A DNA stretch of 41,955 nucleotides from Jiangella muralis (GTDB taxonomy: Bacteria > Actinomycetota > Actinomycetes > Jiangellales > Jiangellaceae). The position numbers and the translations under genes were made by a program. The notes beneath the pieces are model-generated. The model made no database searches. It saw only the letters and a program-made list of their open reading frames with translations, and had not been told where the DNA came from. This document shows, piece after piece, positions 8,259 through 16,276 of the stretch. The first letter of the stretch is position 1. Every line of letters starts with the position of its first letter. Where the stretch lies: contig NZ_LFXL01000054.1 of assembly GCF_001270745.1 (NCBI RefSeq), positions 1-41,955 on the forward strand. The letters are read 5' to 3'.

Positions 8259-8417
8259 CACCTGATCGTCGCCATCGAAACGATCAGGTGACCAAACGGC
8301 GGTGAACGTCGGCGTTTGGTCACCTGATCACCTCCACGATGTGGACGCCCGATGATCAGGTGACCAAGCGGCGGTGAATCTCGGCGATCGGTCACCTGAT
8401 CGTCGGGCAGGCCGACG
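8259..8417. repeat. Array of alternating palindromes with twin 48-bp hairpins
   Basis: Two 48-bp palindromic units lie at 8282-8329 and 8354-8401, 72 bp apart. They match at 43 of 48 positions. Unit 1 has perfect 17-bp arms around a 14-nt loop, with outer sequence GATCAGGTGACC and GGTCACCTGATC. Unit 2 keeps the outer 12 bp perfectly. An extra CACCTGATCGT at 8259-8269 pairs with ACGATCAGGTG at 8280-8290, so unit 1 could fold in two competing ways. A third stem, CGTCGG (8401-8406) with CCGACG (8412-8417), abuts unit 2. The array follows the APS kinase gene and may terminate it, bind a protein, or be a REP-like repeat. No T-run follows. Confidence 0.8.
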
Positions 8418-8426
8418 TCGCTCGCG

Positions 8427-8483
8427 GGGCAAGAGCTTGCCCTGCTGGTCAGGCCGGTGAGGGCAAGTCCGCGGGCAAGAGCT
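8427..8483. repeat. Repeated GGGCAAGAGCT motif upstream of the sigma-4-like gene
   Basis: GGGCAAGAGCT occurs at 8427-8437 and 8473-8483, with a partial GGGCAAG at 8461-8467. The first copy is also a palindrome (GGGCAAG, AG, CTTGCCC). All lie within 75 bp upstream of the ATG at 8502, so they may be operator sites. No binding protein is known. Confidence 0.4.
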
Positions 8484-8501
8484 GCCGCCCAGCCTGGACG
8501 C

Positions 8502-9290
8502 ATGAGCGTCACGATCACGGGAGCGCGGCGGCAGACCGGGACCGGCGTGGCCGGCCGGCTCAACGACGAGTGGGACCGGCTCCGCGCCGACGGACAGCCG
8601 GACGCGGTCGCCCGATGGGCCGCGGCCGAGCCGGCCCTGGCGGGCTGCCGCCACCTCGCCGACGTCGAGGCCGCCGTCACGACCGCCGTGACGACCGCGG
8701 CAGGCGGCGCGGACGCCGTCCTGATCGCGCTGCTCCGGCTGGCGCACGCCGGTGACGCGCTGGCGGGGCGCACCGTGCTGCAGCTGATGCTCGGCAAGGC
8801 CATCCGCATCGCCGCCGGCCACGCGGGCCGCGACAGCCGGGAGGCGCTGGAGCATGCGGCGGTCGCCGCGCTGTGGACCGTCATCGCCACATACCCGACC
8901 GAGCGGCGGCCGGCGAAGGTGGCGGCGAACCTCGCCATGGACACCCTCGGCGTGGTCAGCCGCGAGCTGGCGCACCGCCGCAGCGAGACGCCGGCCGAGC
9001 CGGATGTGCTGGCGTCGGTCGCCGGCACCGGCGCCGGCGACTCCGAGAACACCGGCCTCACCGAGTTGCTCGCCTGGGCGGTCGACGCGGGCGCGGTCAG
9101 CGTCGCCGACGCGAGGCTGCTGTTCGACATCTACGCGCCCGCGCCCGGCGTCGAGGGCGGCGCCGCGGCGGCCGGGCGGGCCGGCATCAGCTGGGCCGCC
9201 GCCCGGCAGCGGGCCAGCCGTGCGGTGCGCCGCATCGCCGTCGCCGTCCGCGCCGACGAAGCACAGCACGACGCGCTCCCCGCGGCCTGA
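8502..9290 (+). CDS. Uncharacterised actinobacterial protein, sigma-4-like C-terminus
   Basis: A 262-residue, almost wholly helical, Ala-rich soluble protein that I cannot name. The middle part (AVLIALLRLAHAGDALAGRTVLQLMLGKAIRIA, then LEHAAVAALWTVIATYP) recalls the helix-rich region 2 of sigma factors. The C-terminal GISWAAARQRASRAVRRIAV resembles the recognition helix of sigma region 4. It could be a divergent sigma factor or another HTH regulator. The ATG at 8502 is preferred over a GTG at 8457, because the first 15 residues of the longer form (RASPRARAAAQPGR) look like read-through of the repeat-containing gap. No strong ribosome site is seen at either start. No anti-sigma gene is adjacent. 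Confidence 0.6.
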   Translation: MSVTITGARRQTGTGVAGRLNDEWDRLRADGQPDAVARWAAAEPALAGCRHLADVEAAVTTAVTTAAGGADAVLIALLRLAHAGDALAGRTVLQLMLGKAIRIAAGHAGRDSREALEHAAVAALWTVIATYPTERRPAKVAANLAMDTLGVVSRELAHRRSETPAEPDVLASVAGTGAGDSENTGLTELLAWAVDAGAVSVADARLLFDIYAPAPGVEGGAAAAGRAGISWAAARQRASRAVRRIAVAVRADEAQHDALPAA

Positions 9291-9312
9291 CCGCACCACC
9301 CGGCAGACTCGA

Positions 9313-9343
9313 TTGACACCGCCCCCGGCACCGGGTCTACGTT
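9313..9343 (+). promoter_or_regulatory. Candidate promoter of fdhA
   Basis: TTGACA (9313-9318) and TACGTT (9338-9343) are separated by 19 bp, a little long for a vegetative promoter. It would give a leader of about 160 nt before the GTG at 9510. I see no recognisable riboswitch in that leader. Confidence 0.4.
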
Positions 9344-9509
9344 GGAAATCTGGGGGAGCGAACGCCCTGCGTCTTGCATCGTGTTCCTCGCCCGTGCCGT
9401 CCGCCCACTTTCCTAGGGGCGCGGTGACGAGTTCGGACGGCCCCGCCACCGCGGCCGGGAGGTAAGCCGAATTCCCGTCATCCGCCATCACGAGAAGGGG
9501 AGCAAGGAC

Positions 9510-10739
9510 GTGCCAGGCAACAGAGCAGTCATCTACCGGGGACCCGGCCACGTCGAGGTCGAGTCCATCGCCTATCCGACCTTCGAGTTGCAGGACGGCC
9601 CGGGGGTCAACCCGGCCAACGTGGGCCGCCAACTCAGCCACGCGGCGATCCTCAAGGTGGTCGCCACCAACATCTGCGGCAGCGACCAGCACATGGTCCG
9701 CGGCCGCACCACCGCGCCCGAAGGGCTCGCGCTCGGCCACGAGATCACCGGCGAGGTGGTCGAGGTCGGACCCGGGGTCGAGTTCATCAAGGTCGGCGAC
9801 CTCGTCTCGGTACCGTTCAACATCGCCTGCGGCCGGTGCCGCAACTGCAAGGAGGGCAAGACCGGCGTCTGCCTGAACGTCAACCCGGACCGGCCGGGCT
9901 CGGCCTACGGGTACGTCGACATGGGCGGCTGGGTCGGCGGGCAGGCCGAGTACGTGCTGACGCCGTATGCGGACTGGAACCTGCTGAAGTTCCCCGACCG
10001 CGACAAGGCGATGGCGAAGATCCTCGACCTCGCGATGCTGGCCGACATCTTCCCGACCGGGTTCCACGGCTGCGTGACGGCCGGGGTGAAGCCGGGCACG
10101 TCGGTGTACATCGCCGGCGCCGGGCCGGTCGGGCTGGCCGCGGCGACGTCGGCCTTCCTGCTCGGCGCGTCCGTGGTCATCGTCGCGGACCTGCAGCAGG
10201 AGCGGCTGGCACAGGCCCGCTCGTTCGGCTGCGAGACCGTCGACGTGTCGATGGGCGACCCGAAGGAGCAGATCGCCCAGATACTCGGCGGCGAGCCGGA
10301 GGTCGACTGCGCGGTCGACGCGGTCGGGTTCGAGGCCCGCGGGCACGGGGCCGACGCGCAGGCCGAGCGGCCGGCGACGGTCCTGAACGCCGTCATGGAC
10401 GTCACCAGGGCCGGCGGCGCCGTCGGCATCCCCGGCCTGTATGTGACGGGCGACCCGGGTGCCGGCGACGACGCGGCGAAGATCGGTTCGCTGTCGATCC
10501 GGCTGGGGCTCGGGTGGGCGAAGTCGCTGACGTTCACCACTGGTCAGTGCCCGGTGATGAAGTACAACCACTACCTCATGGAGGCGATTCTGCACGACCG
10601 CGCGCCCATCGCGCGGAACGTGAATGCCACGGTCATCCCGCTGGACCGGGCTCCGGAGGGCTACACGGAGTTCGACCGCGGCGCGGCCCGTAAGTACGTC
10701 ATCGACCCGCACGGGATGCTGGGATCGGCGACATCCTGA
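9510..10739 (+). CDS. fdhA: Glutathione-independent formaldehyde dehydrogenase
   Basis: A 409-residue zinc medium-chain dehydrogenase closely resembling Pseudomonas putida formaldehyde dehydrogenase. It oxidises formaldehyde to formate with tightly bound NAD and needs no thiol cofactor. The N-terminus PGNRAVIYRGPGHVEV and the segment VATNICGSDQHMVRGRTTAPEG are diagnostic. Cys56 and His77 (LGHEITGE) bind the catalytic zinc. Cys107, 110, 113 and 121 bind the structural zinc. AGAGPVGLAAATSAFLLGA is the NAD-binding turn. The C-terminal GLGWAKSLTFTTGQCPVMKYN block is conserved. The start is GTG at 9510 with GGGGAG about 9 nt upstream. It is probably a stand-alone detoxification gene. Confidence 0.95.
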   Translation: MPGNRAVIYRGPGHVEVESIAYPTFELQDGPGVNPANVGRQLSHAAILKVVATNICGSDQHMVRGRTTAPEGLALGHEITGEVVEVGPGVEFIKVGDLVSVPFNIACGRCRNCKEGKTGVCLNVNPDRPGSAYGYVDMGGWVGGQAEYVLTPYADWNLLKFPDRDKAMAKILDLAMLADIFPTGFHGCVTAGVKPGTSVYIAGAGPVGLAAATSAFLLGASVVIVADLQQERLAQARSFGCETVDVSMGDPKEQIAQILGGEPEVDCAVDAVGFEARGHGADAQAERPATVLNAVMDVTRAGGAVGIPGLYVTGDPGAGDDAAKIGSLSIRLGLGWAKSLTFTTGQCPVMKYNHYLMEAILHDRAPIARNVNATVIPLDRAPEGYTEFDRGAARKYVIDPHGMLGSATS

Positions 10740-10810
10740 CGGTCGTGTGATACTGGATCCGTCGCAATGGGGCGTCACCACCATCCCCCGTCCCCTGCGT
10801 GGTGATCCAC

Positions 10811-11011
10811 ATGACCATCGACGAAAGACTCGACCTGGAGTTCGCGTACACCACCTACGCCGATTCCTGCCGAGACCTCTACTCGCTGACGTATCGGTGC
10901 CGGCGGCCGTACGGCCACGACGGCGTGCATGCCGCCGGCTTCGGTGCGCACCGGGTCCGCTGGGAGCACCATCCCGGCCACGGACCCGACGCGCCGCCCG
11001 TCAGCCGGTAG
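10811..11011 (+). CDS. Small Cys/His protein of unknown function
   Basis: A 66-residue soluble protein with two cysteines and clustered histidines. The segment CRRPYGHDGVHAAGF follows a pattern (C, then GHxGxH) seen in many small actinobacterial proteins of unknown role that may bind metal. About 86% of third positions are G or C, which supports real coding. The ATG at 10811 or a GTG at 10799 could be the start, and neither has a clear ribosome site. TCACCAC (10775-10781) and GTGGTGA (10799-10805) form an inverted repeat just upstream. It converges on tetR with an 11-bp overlap. Confidence 0.55.
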   Translation: MTIDERLDLEFAYTTYADSCRDLYSLTYRCRRPYGHDGVHAAGFGAHRVRWEHHPGHGPDAPPVSR

Positions 11012-11762
11012 CCGGCCCGCCCTCCACTCGCAGCGCCAGGCCGTCGAGAATCGCCTTCAAGCCGAACTCGAAGATCTCCTCGTAGCCGAAGCTGAACGTG
11101 TCGTCGTCCATCGTGGCCAGGGTCGGATAGCGCCCGGTCTCCATCATCCTGACGAGCACCGGCTCCTGCGCCGCCCAGAACTCCTCCTCGGAGACGCCGG
11201 TGCGCTGCTCGGCCTGCAGCGCGTTGACGTGCGAGCGTGCCACCGTCGTGACGAAGCCGTCGACGACCGACACCATGAGCACCAGCTGCTTGTCCGGCAG
11301 CCCGGCCGGCTCCAGCCGGCGCATGAGGCGGTCCATGCCGGCCACGTTGTTCGGGCCGAGCAGTGGCCGCACCTGGTCGACCTGTGGGTACCAGGGGTGG
11401 TCCAGGCACAACTGCCAGATGCCACGGGCCATCTCCTCCAGCGCCTCGCGCCAGCCGACCGGCTCGTCGGCGGCGCCGGAGTCGACCGGACCGGCGACGT
11501 GGTCGAGCATGAGGTCGAGCAGTTCGGCCTTGCCCGGCACGTAGCGGTACAGCGACATCGTGCCGACGCCGAGGTGCGTCGCGACCCGCCGCATGGACAG
11601 CGCGGCGAGGCCGTCGGCGTCGGCCACCTCGACGGCCGCGACGACGATGCGCTCGAGGGTGAGCCCGGGCTTGGGCCCGCGGGTCGGACGCTGCTGCATC
11701 CCCCACAGGAGCTCGAGGCTCTTCGAGACGTCGCCGCTACCGCTGCTGTAGTCCGTGGTCAT
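11001..11762 (-). CDS. TetR/AcrR-family repressor of the adjacent ABC exporter
   Basis: A 253-residue regulator. The DNA-binding domain spans about residues 33-85. ALSMRRVATHLGVGTMSLYRYVPGKAELLDLML is the classic TetR helix-turn-helix and the helix after it. The C-terminal ligand domain resembles the TetR_C group (LEEMARGIWQLCLDHPWYPQV, then VVDGFVTTVARSHV), often next to antibiotic exporters. It diverges from drrA/drrB-like genes across 87 bp holding a clear palindrome, so it probably represses both sides until a drug-like ligand binds. A TAGGGT box 8 nt before the ATG suggests a leaderless or near-leaderless message. Confidence 0.9.
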   Translation of the reverse strand: MTTDYSSGSGDVSKSLELLWGMQQRPTRGPKPGLTLERIVVAAVEVADADGLAALSMRRVATHLGVGTMSLYRYVPGKAELLDLMLDHVAGPVDSGAADEPVGWREALEEMARGIWQLCLDHPWYPQVDQVRPLLGPNNVAGMDRLMRRLEPAGLPDKQLVLMVSVVDGFVTTVARSHVNALQAEQRTGVSEEEFWAAQEPVLVRMMETGRYPTLATMDDDTFSFGYEEIFEFGLKAILDGLALRVEGGPATG

Positions 11763-11799
11763 CAGGGCAAACCCTATCCAGGGAATAAATTGCGCATGG

Positions 11800-11820
11800 T
11801 GTACGCTTTTAACGCGTACA
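11800..11820. promoter_or_regulatory. TetR-type operator between tetR and the exporter
   Basis: TGTACGC (11800-11806) and GCGTACA (11814-11820) are perfect 7-bp arms around a 7-nt AT-rich centre, itself partly symmetric. The site lies between the divergent regulator and exporter, 30 bp before the exporter start. Its length and symmetry fit TetR-family operators. TACATT (11817-11822) overlapping it could be the exporter -10 box. Confidence 0.7.
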
Positions 11821-11849
11821 TTGTACCCGGTTCAGCGAAAGGGACTCCC

Positions 11850-12830
11850 TTGAGCACCTCCAGCCACGCGATCCTCGCCGAAGGACTGCAGAAGAGATAC
11901 GGCGAGAAACGCGCCCTCGACGGCTTCGACCTCGCCGTCCCGCAGGGCACGGTCTACGGCCTGCTGGGGCCCAACGGCGCCGGCAAGACCACCGCGGTGC
12001 GCATCCTGGCCAGCCTGGTGCGCCTCGACGGCGGCCGCGCCGAGGTGGCCGGCTTCGACGTCGCCCGCGACGCCCGCAAGGTGCGCCGCCGCATCGGCTT
12101 CACCGGCCAGTTCACGGCCGTCGACGAGATCCTGACCGGCCGGCAGAACCTGCGGATGTTCGGCCGGCTGTTCCACCTCGGCTCGGCCCGCGCGGCGGCC
12201 CGGGCCGACGAACTACTCGAGCAGTTCGACCTCGCCGAGGCCGCCGACAAGGGCACGAAGGAGTACAGCGGCGGCATGCGGCGCCGGCTCGACCTCGCCG
12301 CCAGCATGATCCTCGCCCCGAAGGTGCTCTTCCTCGACGAGCCGACCACCGGCCTCGACCCACGCGGGCGCAACGAGGTGTGGACGGCGGTCCGCTCGCT
12401 GGTGTCCGGCGGCACCACCGTGCTGCTGACCACGCAGTACCTCGACGAGGCCGACCAGCTGGCCGGGCGGGTCGCCGTCATCGACCACGGCCGGGTGATC
12501 GCCGACGACACACCGGCCGCGCTCAAGCGCCGCGTCGGCGGCGACCAGCTGGAGGTCGTGCTGGAGGAGGCGGTCGACCTGCCGGTGGCGGTGCAGGCGA
12601 TCACGCGGGTCGCGTCCGGCGAGCCGGAGATCGACGAGGAGCTGCGGCGGGTCGCCGCACCGGTCGAACGACGGGTCGCCGCGCTCACCGACGTGGCCCG
12701 CACCCTGCAGGACGAGGGCATCGGCGTCGAGGACATCGGCCTGCGCCGGCCCACGCTCGACGAGGTGTTCCTGCGGCTCACCGGGCACAAGTCCGAGGAG
12801 ATCACCGAGCGGACGGAGGTCCCCGCATGA
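11850..12830 (+). CDS. ABC transporter ATP-binding protein, DrrA-type
   Basis: A 326-residue nucleotide-binding subunit of a drug or lipid exporter. It has Walker [10 protein letters not shown] near residues 40-48, a Q-loop in [11 protein letters not shown], signature [12 protein letters not shown], Walker [14 protein letters not shown] and a switch histidine region ([14 protein letters not shown]). The C-terminal segment after about residue 230 is the DrrA-type extension (DALVALR-like end here [13 protein letters not shown]). The start is TTG at 11850 with AAAGGGA upstream. Its stop overlaps the permease ATG by 4 bp, so the two are co-translated. The substrate is unknown, although homologues give daunorubicin resistance. 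Confidence 0.9.
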   Translation: MSTSSHAILAEGLQKRYGEKRALDGFDLAVPQGTVYGLLGPNGAGKTTAVRILASLVRLDGGRAEVAGFDVARDARKVRRRIGFTGQFTAVDEILTGRQNLRMFGRLFHLGSARAAARADELLEQFDLAEAADKGTKEYSGGMRRRLDLAASMILAPKVLFLDEPTTGLDPRGRNEVWTAVRSLVSGGTTVLLTTQYLDEADQLAGRVAVIDHGRVIADDTPAALKRRVGGDQLEVVLEEAVDLPVAVQAITRVASGEPEIDEELRRVAAPVERRVAALTDVARTLQDEGIGVEDIGLRRPTLDEVFLRLTGHKSEEITERTEVPA

Positions 12831-13657
12831 GCAGCACCATCCTCGACGACGACCTGAACGCGCCGGAGCGGCGGCTGTACTGGGCGCTGGCCGACGGCTG
12901 GACCGTCGCCCGCCGCACGCTGACGCACCTGGTCCGGCAGCCGGGCAACATCGCCTGGCAGCTCGGCTTCCCGATCGTGTCGGTGCTGCTGTTCGGGTAC
13001 GTGTTCGGCAGCGCGATGAGCGTGCCGGGCGGCGGCGACTACCGCGAGTACCTGATGCCCGGCATGTTCGGCATGACCATGGCGATGGGCTTCATGAACA
13101 CGGCCTACGCCGTCGTCATCGACACCACGAAGGGCGTCACCGACCGCTTCCGCTCGATGCCGATGTCGCCGTCGGCCCCGGTCACCGGCCGCGGGCTGGC
13201 CGACATCGTCAGCGCCGCGCTCGACCTCGTGGTGCTGGCGGTGACGGCGCTGGTGATCGGCTGGCGCTCGGACGGCGGCTTCTGGGCGACGCTGGCGGCG
13301 TTCGCGCTGCTGCTCTGGCTGCGGTTCGCGCTGATCTGGATCGGCATCTGGATCGGCCTGCTGACGCCGAACGAGGAGGCGGCCGGCAGCCTGTTCGCCG
13401 TCGCGTTCCCGTTCGCGATGATCTCCAGCGTGTTCGTCGCGCCGTCGCAGATGCCCGACTGGCTGGGCGCCATCGCGGCGTGGAACCCGGTGTCGTCGAC
13501 GGTGACGGCGGCGCGCGAGCTGTTCGGCAACCCCGCGGCACTGGGCGACAGCTGGATCGAGCAGCACGCGCTGCTCGGCGCGATCGTCTGGCCGCTGGTC
13601 ATCACGCTGGTGTTCGTGCCGATGGCGGTGCACCGGTTCCAGCGGCTGAGCCGGTGA
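12827..13657 (+). CDS. ABC transporter permease, DrrB-type
   Basis: A 276-residue ABC-2 type permease with about six membrane helices. The family signature region is clear: [17 protein letters not shown], then [35 protein letters not shown], and the last helix pair with [24 protein letters not shown], which is typical of DrrB/NodJ-like subunits. It would pair as a dimer with the ATPase encoded just upstream (4-bp overlap). The pair is probably repressed by the divergent TetR. No terminator precedes the next gene except a 33-bp palindrome at 13709. Confidence 0.9.
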   Translation: MSSTILDDDLNAPERRLYWALADGWTVARRTLTHLVRQPGNIAWQLGFPIVSVLLFGYVFGSAMSVPGGGDYREYLMPGMFGMTMAMGFMNTAYAVVIDTTKGVTDRFRSMPMSPSAPVTGRGLADIVSAALDLVVLAVTALVIGWRSDGGFWATLAAFALLLWLRFALIWIGIWIGLLTPNEEAAGSLFAVAFPFAMISSVFVAPSQMPDWLGAIAAWNPVSSTVTAARELFGNPAALGDSWIEQHALLGAIVWPLVITLVFVPMAVHRFQRLSR

Positions 13658-13708
13658 CACGCAGTGAAATAGATCAGGACAAAGGGTAGCGGAATGTGAC
13701 ATCGGGCC

Positions 13709-13741
13709 AGGACTATATGGCGTGTCACGTCATATAGTCCT
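13709..13741. promoter_or_regulatory. 33-bp near-perfect palindrome before the carboxypeptidase gene
   Basis: AGGACTATATG (13709-13719) and CATATAGTCCT (13731-13741) are perfect arms. The middle continues as CGTG and CACG around one base, with one mismatched pair, giving 15 of 16 pairs. TATAGT (13733-13738) looks like a -10 box, placing transcription just before the GGGAG ribosome site at 13750. The one-base centre makes a DNA operator more likely than a terminator. It could still stop drrB transcription. Confidence 0.6.
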
Positions 13742-13760
13742 CTTCCTCCGGGAGTGGCCC

Positions 13761-16154
13761 ATGGCACCGCAGACCCCTCGTTCCCGCCGCCGGCTGGCCG
13801 TGTTGGCAGCCCTGCCGCTGCTTCTGGCCGGGCTGCCACTGGCGGCCGGCGCGGAACCCGATTCCGATGACGGCGCCTCGCCGGTCTCCGCCGCTGCATC
13901 CACCGGCGCGGCGACCGAGATCGTCGAAGTCACCGTCGCCGACCAGGACGCCGTCGCCGGGCTGATCGAGGCCGGCGCCGACGTCACCGAGTACACCCGC
14001 CCGGCCGACGGCGGCCTGGTCGTCCACGTCGTCGCCACGCCGGCCGAGCAGGCCGCGCTGCGCGACCTCGGCTACGCCGTCGGCGAGGTCGTCGTCAGCG
14101 CCGCCGAGACCGAGGCCGTCGTCGCCGAGCGCGAGGCCGCCGTCCGCCGGGTGAACCAGACCTTCGCCCGCATGGCGGAGACGCTCACCCCGCTGCGCGC
14201 CGAGTGGTTCGAGAGCGTCGGCGGCCAGACCTACCTCGGTGTCGAGGTGAAGACCTCGCTCGGCGCCGACAGCAACGTCACGCTGAGCGTGGGCTTCGGC
14301 GGCCAGAGCGTCACCATGGACCGCTTCGTCGACGCCGGCCAGTACATCTACCACACGTTCTTCGAGCCGGTCGCGGTCGGCGACGTGCCCGCCGAGGTCA
14401 CCGTCACCAGCACCGGCGGCACCTCGATCACCGTCCCGGTGGTCGAGTGGCTCGGCGACCCGCGCCCGGATCCCGGCCCGCACTACGCGACCGGCTTCGT
14501 CGACCACTACATGGACCCGACCGAGCTGTACGACCGCATCGAGGCGCTGGCCGCCGAGTTCCCCGAGCTGGCCGAGATCATCGAGCTGCCGTACCAGACC
14601 AACGGATACCGGCGGAAGGCGCAGGCCATGATCGGCGCCGGCGCGACGGCGTTCTACCTGACGTCGCGCGCTTGGGGCCACGAAGGCGGCAACGACCTGC
14701 GGCTGGAGACGGTGCACCCGGGCACGGCGGACAGCCCGCTCACCGTCGGCGTCACCGGCGGCACCGTCCGGGTGTCGCTCGGCACCGACGCGGCCGGCGC
14801 CCCGAACAGCACCGCGGCGCAGGTCGTCGCGGCCGTCAACGCCGCACCCGCGGCGTCGGCCCTGGTGACGGCGGCGACGTACCGCGCCACCGGCGGCACC
14901 GGAATCGCCGGCGCCGGCGCCCAGGACCTCACCGACGGGCTGGACGCGCCCGCGAGCGTCTCGCGCGAGCCGTTCACCGTCCGGGCCATCCGCATCGGCA
15001 AGGTCCGCGACGGGTCGAAGACCGGCGTCTTCGCCTACAGCCAGGAGCACGCCCGCGAATGGGTGACGCCGCTGGTCGCGCTGGAGACGGCGGAGCGGCT
15101 GCTGCGCAATTACGGCACCGACGCCGACACGAAGAAGCTGGTCGACGACCTCGACATCTTCATCGTCCCGTCGGTGAACCCCGACGGCGGGCACTACTCC
15201 TTCTACGACTTCAACGGGCAGCGCAAGAACCTGACGAACCACTGCCCGGCCGCGAGCGGCGACCCCGCCAGCGCCAACTCCTGGGGCGTCGACCTGAACC
15301 GCAACTTCAGCGTCGGCTCGCGGTTCGACGGGTACAGCGGCGCGTCCGCGTCGTGCACCAGTGGCAACTTCTCCGGGCCGACCGAGTTGTCCGAGCCGGA
15401 GGCGCGCAACGAGGTGTGGCTGACCGAGCAGTACCCGAACATCGGGTTCGCGATGAACGTGCACTCCTACGGCGGGTACTTCATGTGGCCGCCAGGCGCG
15501 TACGTCCAGAACGGCCGCGTCCCGCTGCCCCGCCCGACCCTGGGCGAGGAGAACTACTTCTGGTCCGCGTCCAGCCACATCCTGTCCGCCGTCCAGGACT
15601 GGCGCGGCACGGCGGTGTGGCCCGGCCGCACCGGCCCGGTCAGCGACGTGCTCTACTCGGCGGCCGGCAACTCCGCCGACGAGCACTGGTACAACCGCGG
15701 CATCTTCGGCTGGGACTTCGAGGTCGGCGCCGACCTGTGGGACCCGGTCGAGCAGGAGTGGGACCCGCAGGGCTTCCAGCCGCCGTTCGCCGAGGGCTAC
15801 GAGCAGGCCATGGAGTTCTCCAACGGCCTGATCGGACTGCTCGAGGTGGCCCGCGCCCACGGCCGCGACAACCGGCCGCCGCGCACGACGCTCGAACTCA
15901 CCGACGCGGGTGTCACGTTCGACTCGACCGAGCCGGTGACCATCCACTACACGCTCGACGGCAGCCGCCCGACGTACTCGTCGCCGCGGGTGGAGTCGGC
16001 CGGGCTGCGCGAGGACGCGGCGCCGATCCCGGTCGGCGCCGGGTCGACGCGGGTGCACTGGTTCTCCGTCGACGCCGCCGGCAACGTCGAGAACCGCTAC
16101 GACCCGCTGCGGCCGAGTTCCAGCTACCGCAAGCAGACCGTCCGGGTCGGCTGA
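13761..16154 (+). CDS. Secreted M14 zinc carboxypeptidase with C-terminal chitobiase-like domain
   Basis: A 797-residue exported peptidase. A signal peptide (RRR then LAVLAALPLLLAGLPLAAGA) is followed by a propeptide-like region to about residue 250 and the M14 catalytic domain. Zinc ligands are His430 and Glu433 (SQEHAREW) and His568 (NVHSYGG). The catalytic glutamate is Glu654 (WDFEVGAD). WGVDLNRNFS holds the carboxylate-binding Asn-Arg. An Ala/Thr/Gly-rich insert of about 105 residues (roughly 300-408) interrupts the catalytic domain before the first zinc motif. Residues about 700-797 form a beta domain (TIHYTLDGSRPTYSS) like the chitobiase C-terminal domain. The start at 13761 has GGGAG upstream. 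It probably trims peptides outside the cell. Confidence 0.9.
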   Translation: MAPQTPRSRRRLAVLAALPLLLAGLPLAAGAEPDSDDGASPVSAAASTGAATEIVEVTVADQDAVAGLIEAGADVTEYTRPADGGLVVHVVATPAEQAALRDLGYAVGEVVVSAAETEAVVAEREAAVRRVNQTFARMAETLTPLRAEWFESVGGQTYLGVEVKTSLGADSNVTLSVGFGGQSVTMDRFVDAGQYIYHTFFEPVAVGDVPAEVTVTSTGGTSITVPVVEWLGDPRPDPGPHYATGFVDHYMDPTELYDRIEALAAEFPELAEIIELPYQTNGYRRKAQAMIGAGATAFYLTSRAWGHEGGNDLRLETVHPGTADSPLTVGVTGGTVRVSLGTDAAGAPNSTAAQVVAAVNAAPAASALVTAATYRATGGTGIAGAGAQDLTDGLDAPASVSREPFTVRAIRIGKVRDGSKTGVFAYSQEHAREWVTPLVALETAERLLRNYGTDADTKKLVDDLDIFIVPSVNPDGGHYSFYDFNGQRKNLTNHCPAASGDPASANSWGVDLNRNFSVGSRFDGYSGASASCTSGNFSGPTELSEPEARNEVWLTEQYPNIGFAMNVHSYGGYFMWPPGAYVQNGRVPLPRPTLGEENYFWSASSHILSAVQDWRGTAVWPGRTGPVSDVLYSAAGNSADEHWYNRGIFGWDFEVGADLWDPVEQEWDPQGFQPPFAEGYEQAMEFSNGLIGLLEVARAHGRDNRPPRTTLELTDAGVTFDSTEPVTIHYTLDGSRPTYSSPRVESAGLREDAAPIPVGAGSTRVHWFSVDAAGNVENRYDPLRPSSSYRKQTVRVG

Positions 16155-16159
16155 CACCG

Positions 16160-16190
16160 CGCGGGGTGGGCGGCCGCCGCCCACCCCGCG
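16160..16190 (+). terminator. Strong GC hairpin after the carboxypeptidase gene
   Basis: CGCGGGGTGGGCGGC (16160-16174) and its exact complement (16176-16190) begin 5 nt after the stop codon. No long T-run follows, which is usual for actinobacterial hairpin terminators. Confidence 0.7.
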
Positions 16191-16276
16191 TTCCCGGTGG
16201 CCACGATGCGACCGCGCGCGAACCGGGCGAAATCCCGGCCGTAGACTGCGTCCGTCGTCGTCGGACCGGGCACCGG

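Noticed and set aside
9344-9509. A riboswitch or attenuator peptide in the fdhA leader
   Set aside because: Two 11-13 codon ORFs can be read there, but they have no ribosome site and no meaningful residue pattern, and no conserved riboswitch fold was recognised.
13725-16184. An 819-codon minus-strand ORF antisense to the carboxypeptidase
   Set aside because: It is a composition shadow of a high-GC gene (Val/Asp/Gly/Arg-rich, no recognisable motif), while the plus frame has a signal peptide and all catalytic residues.
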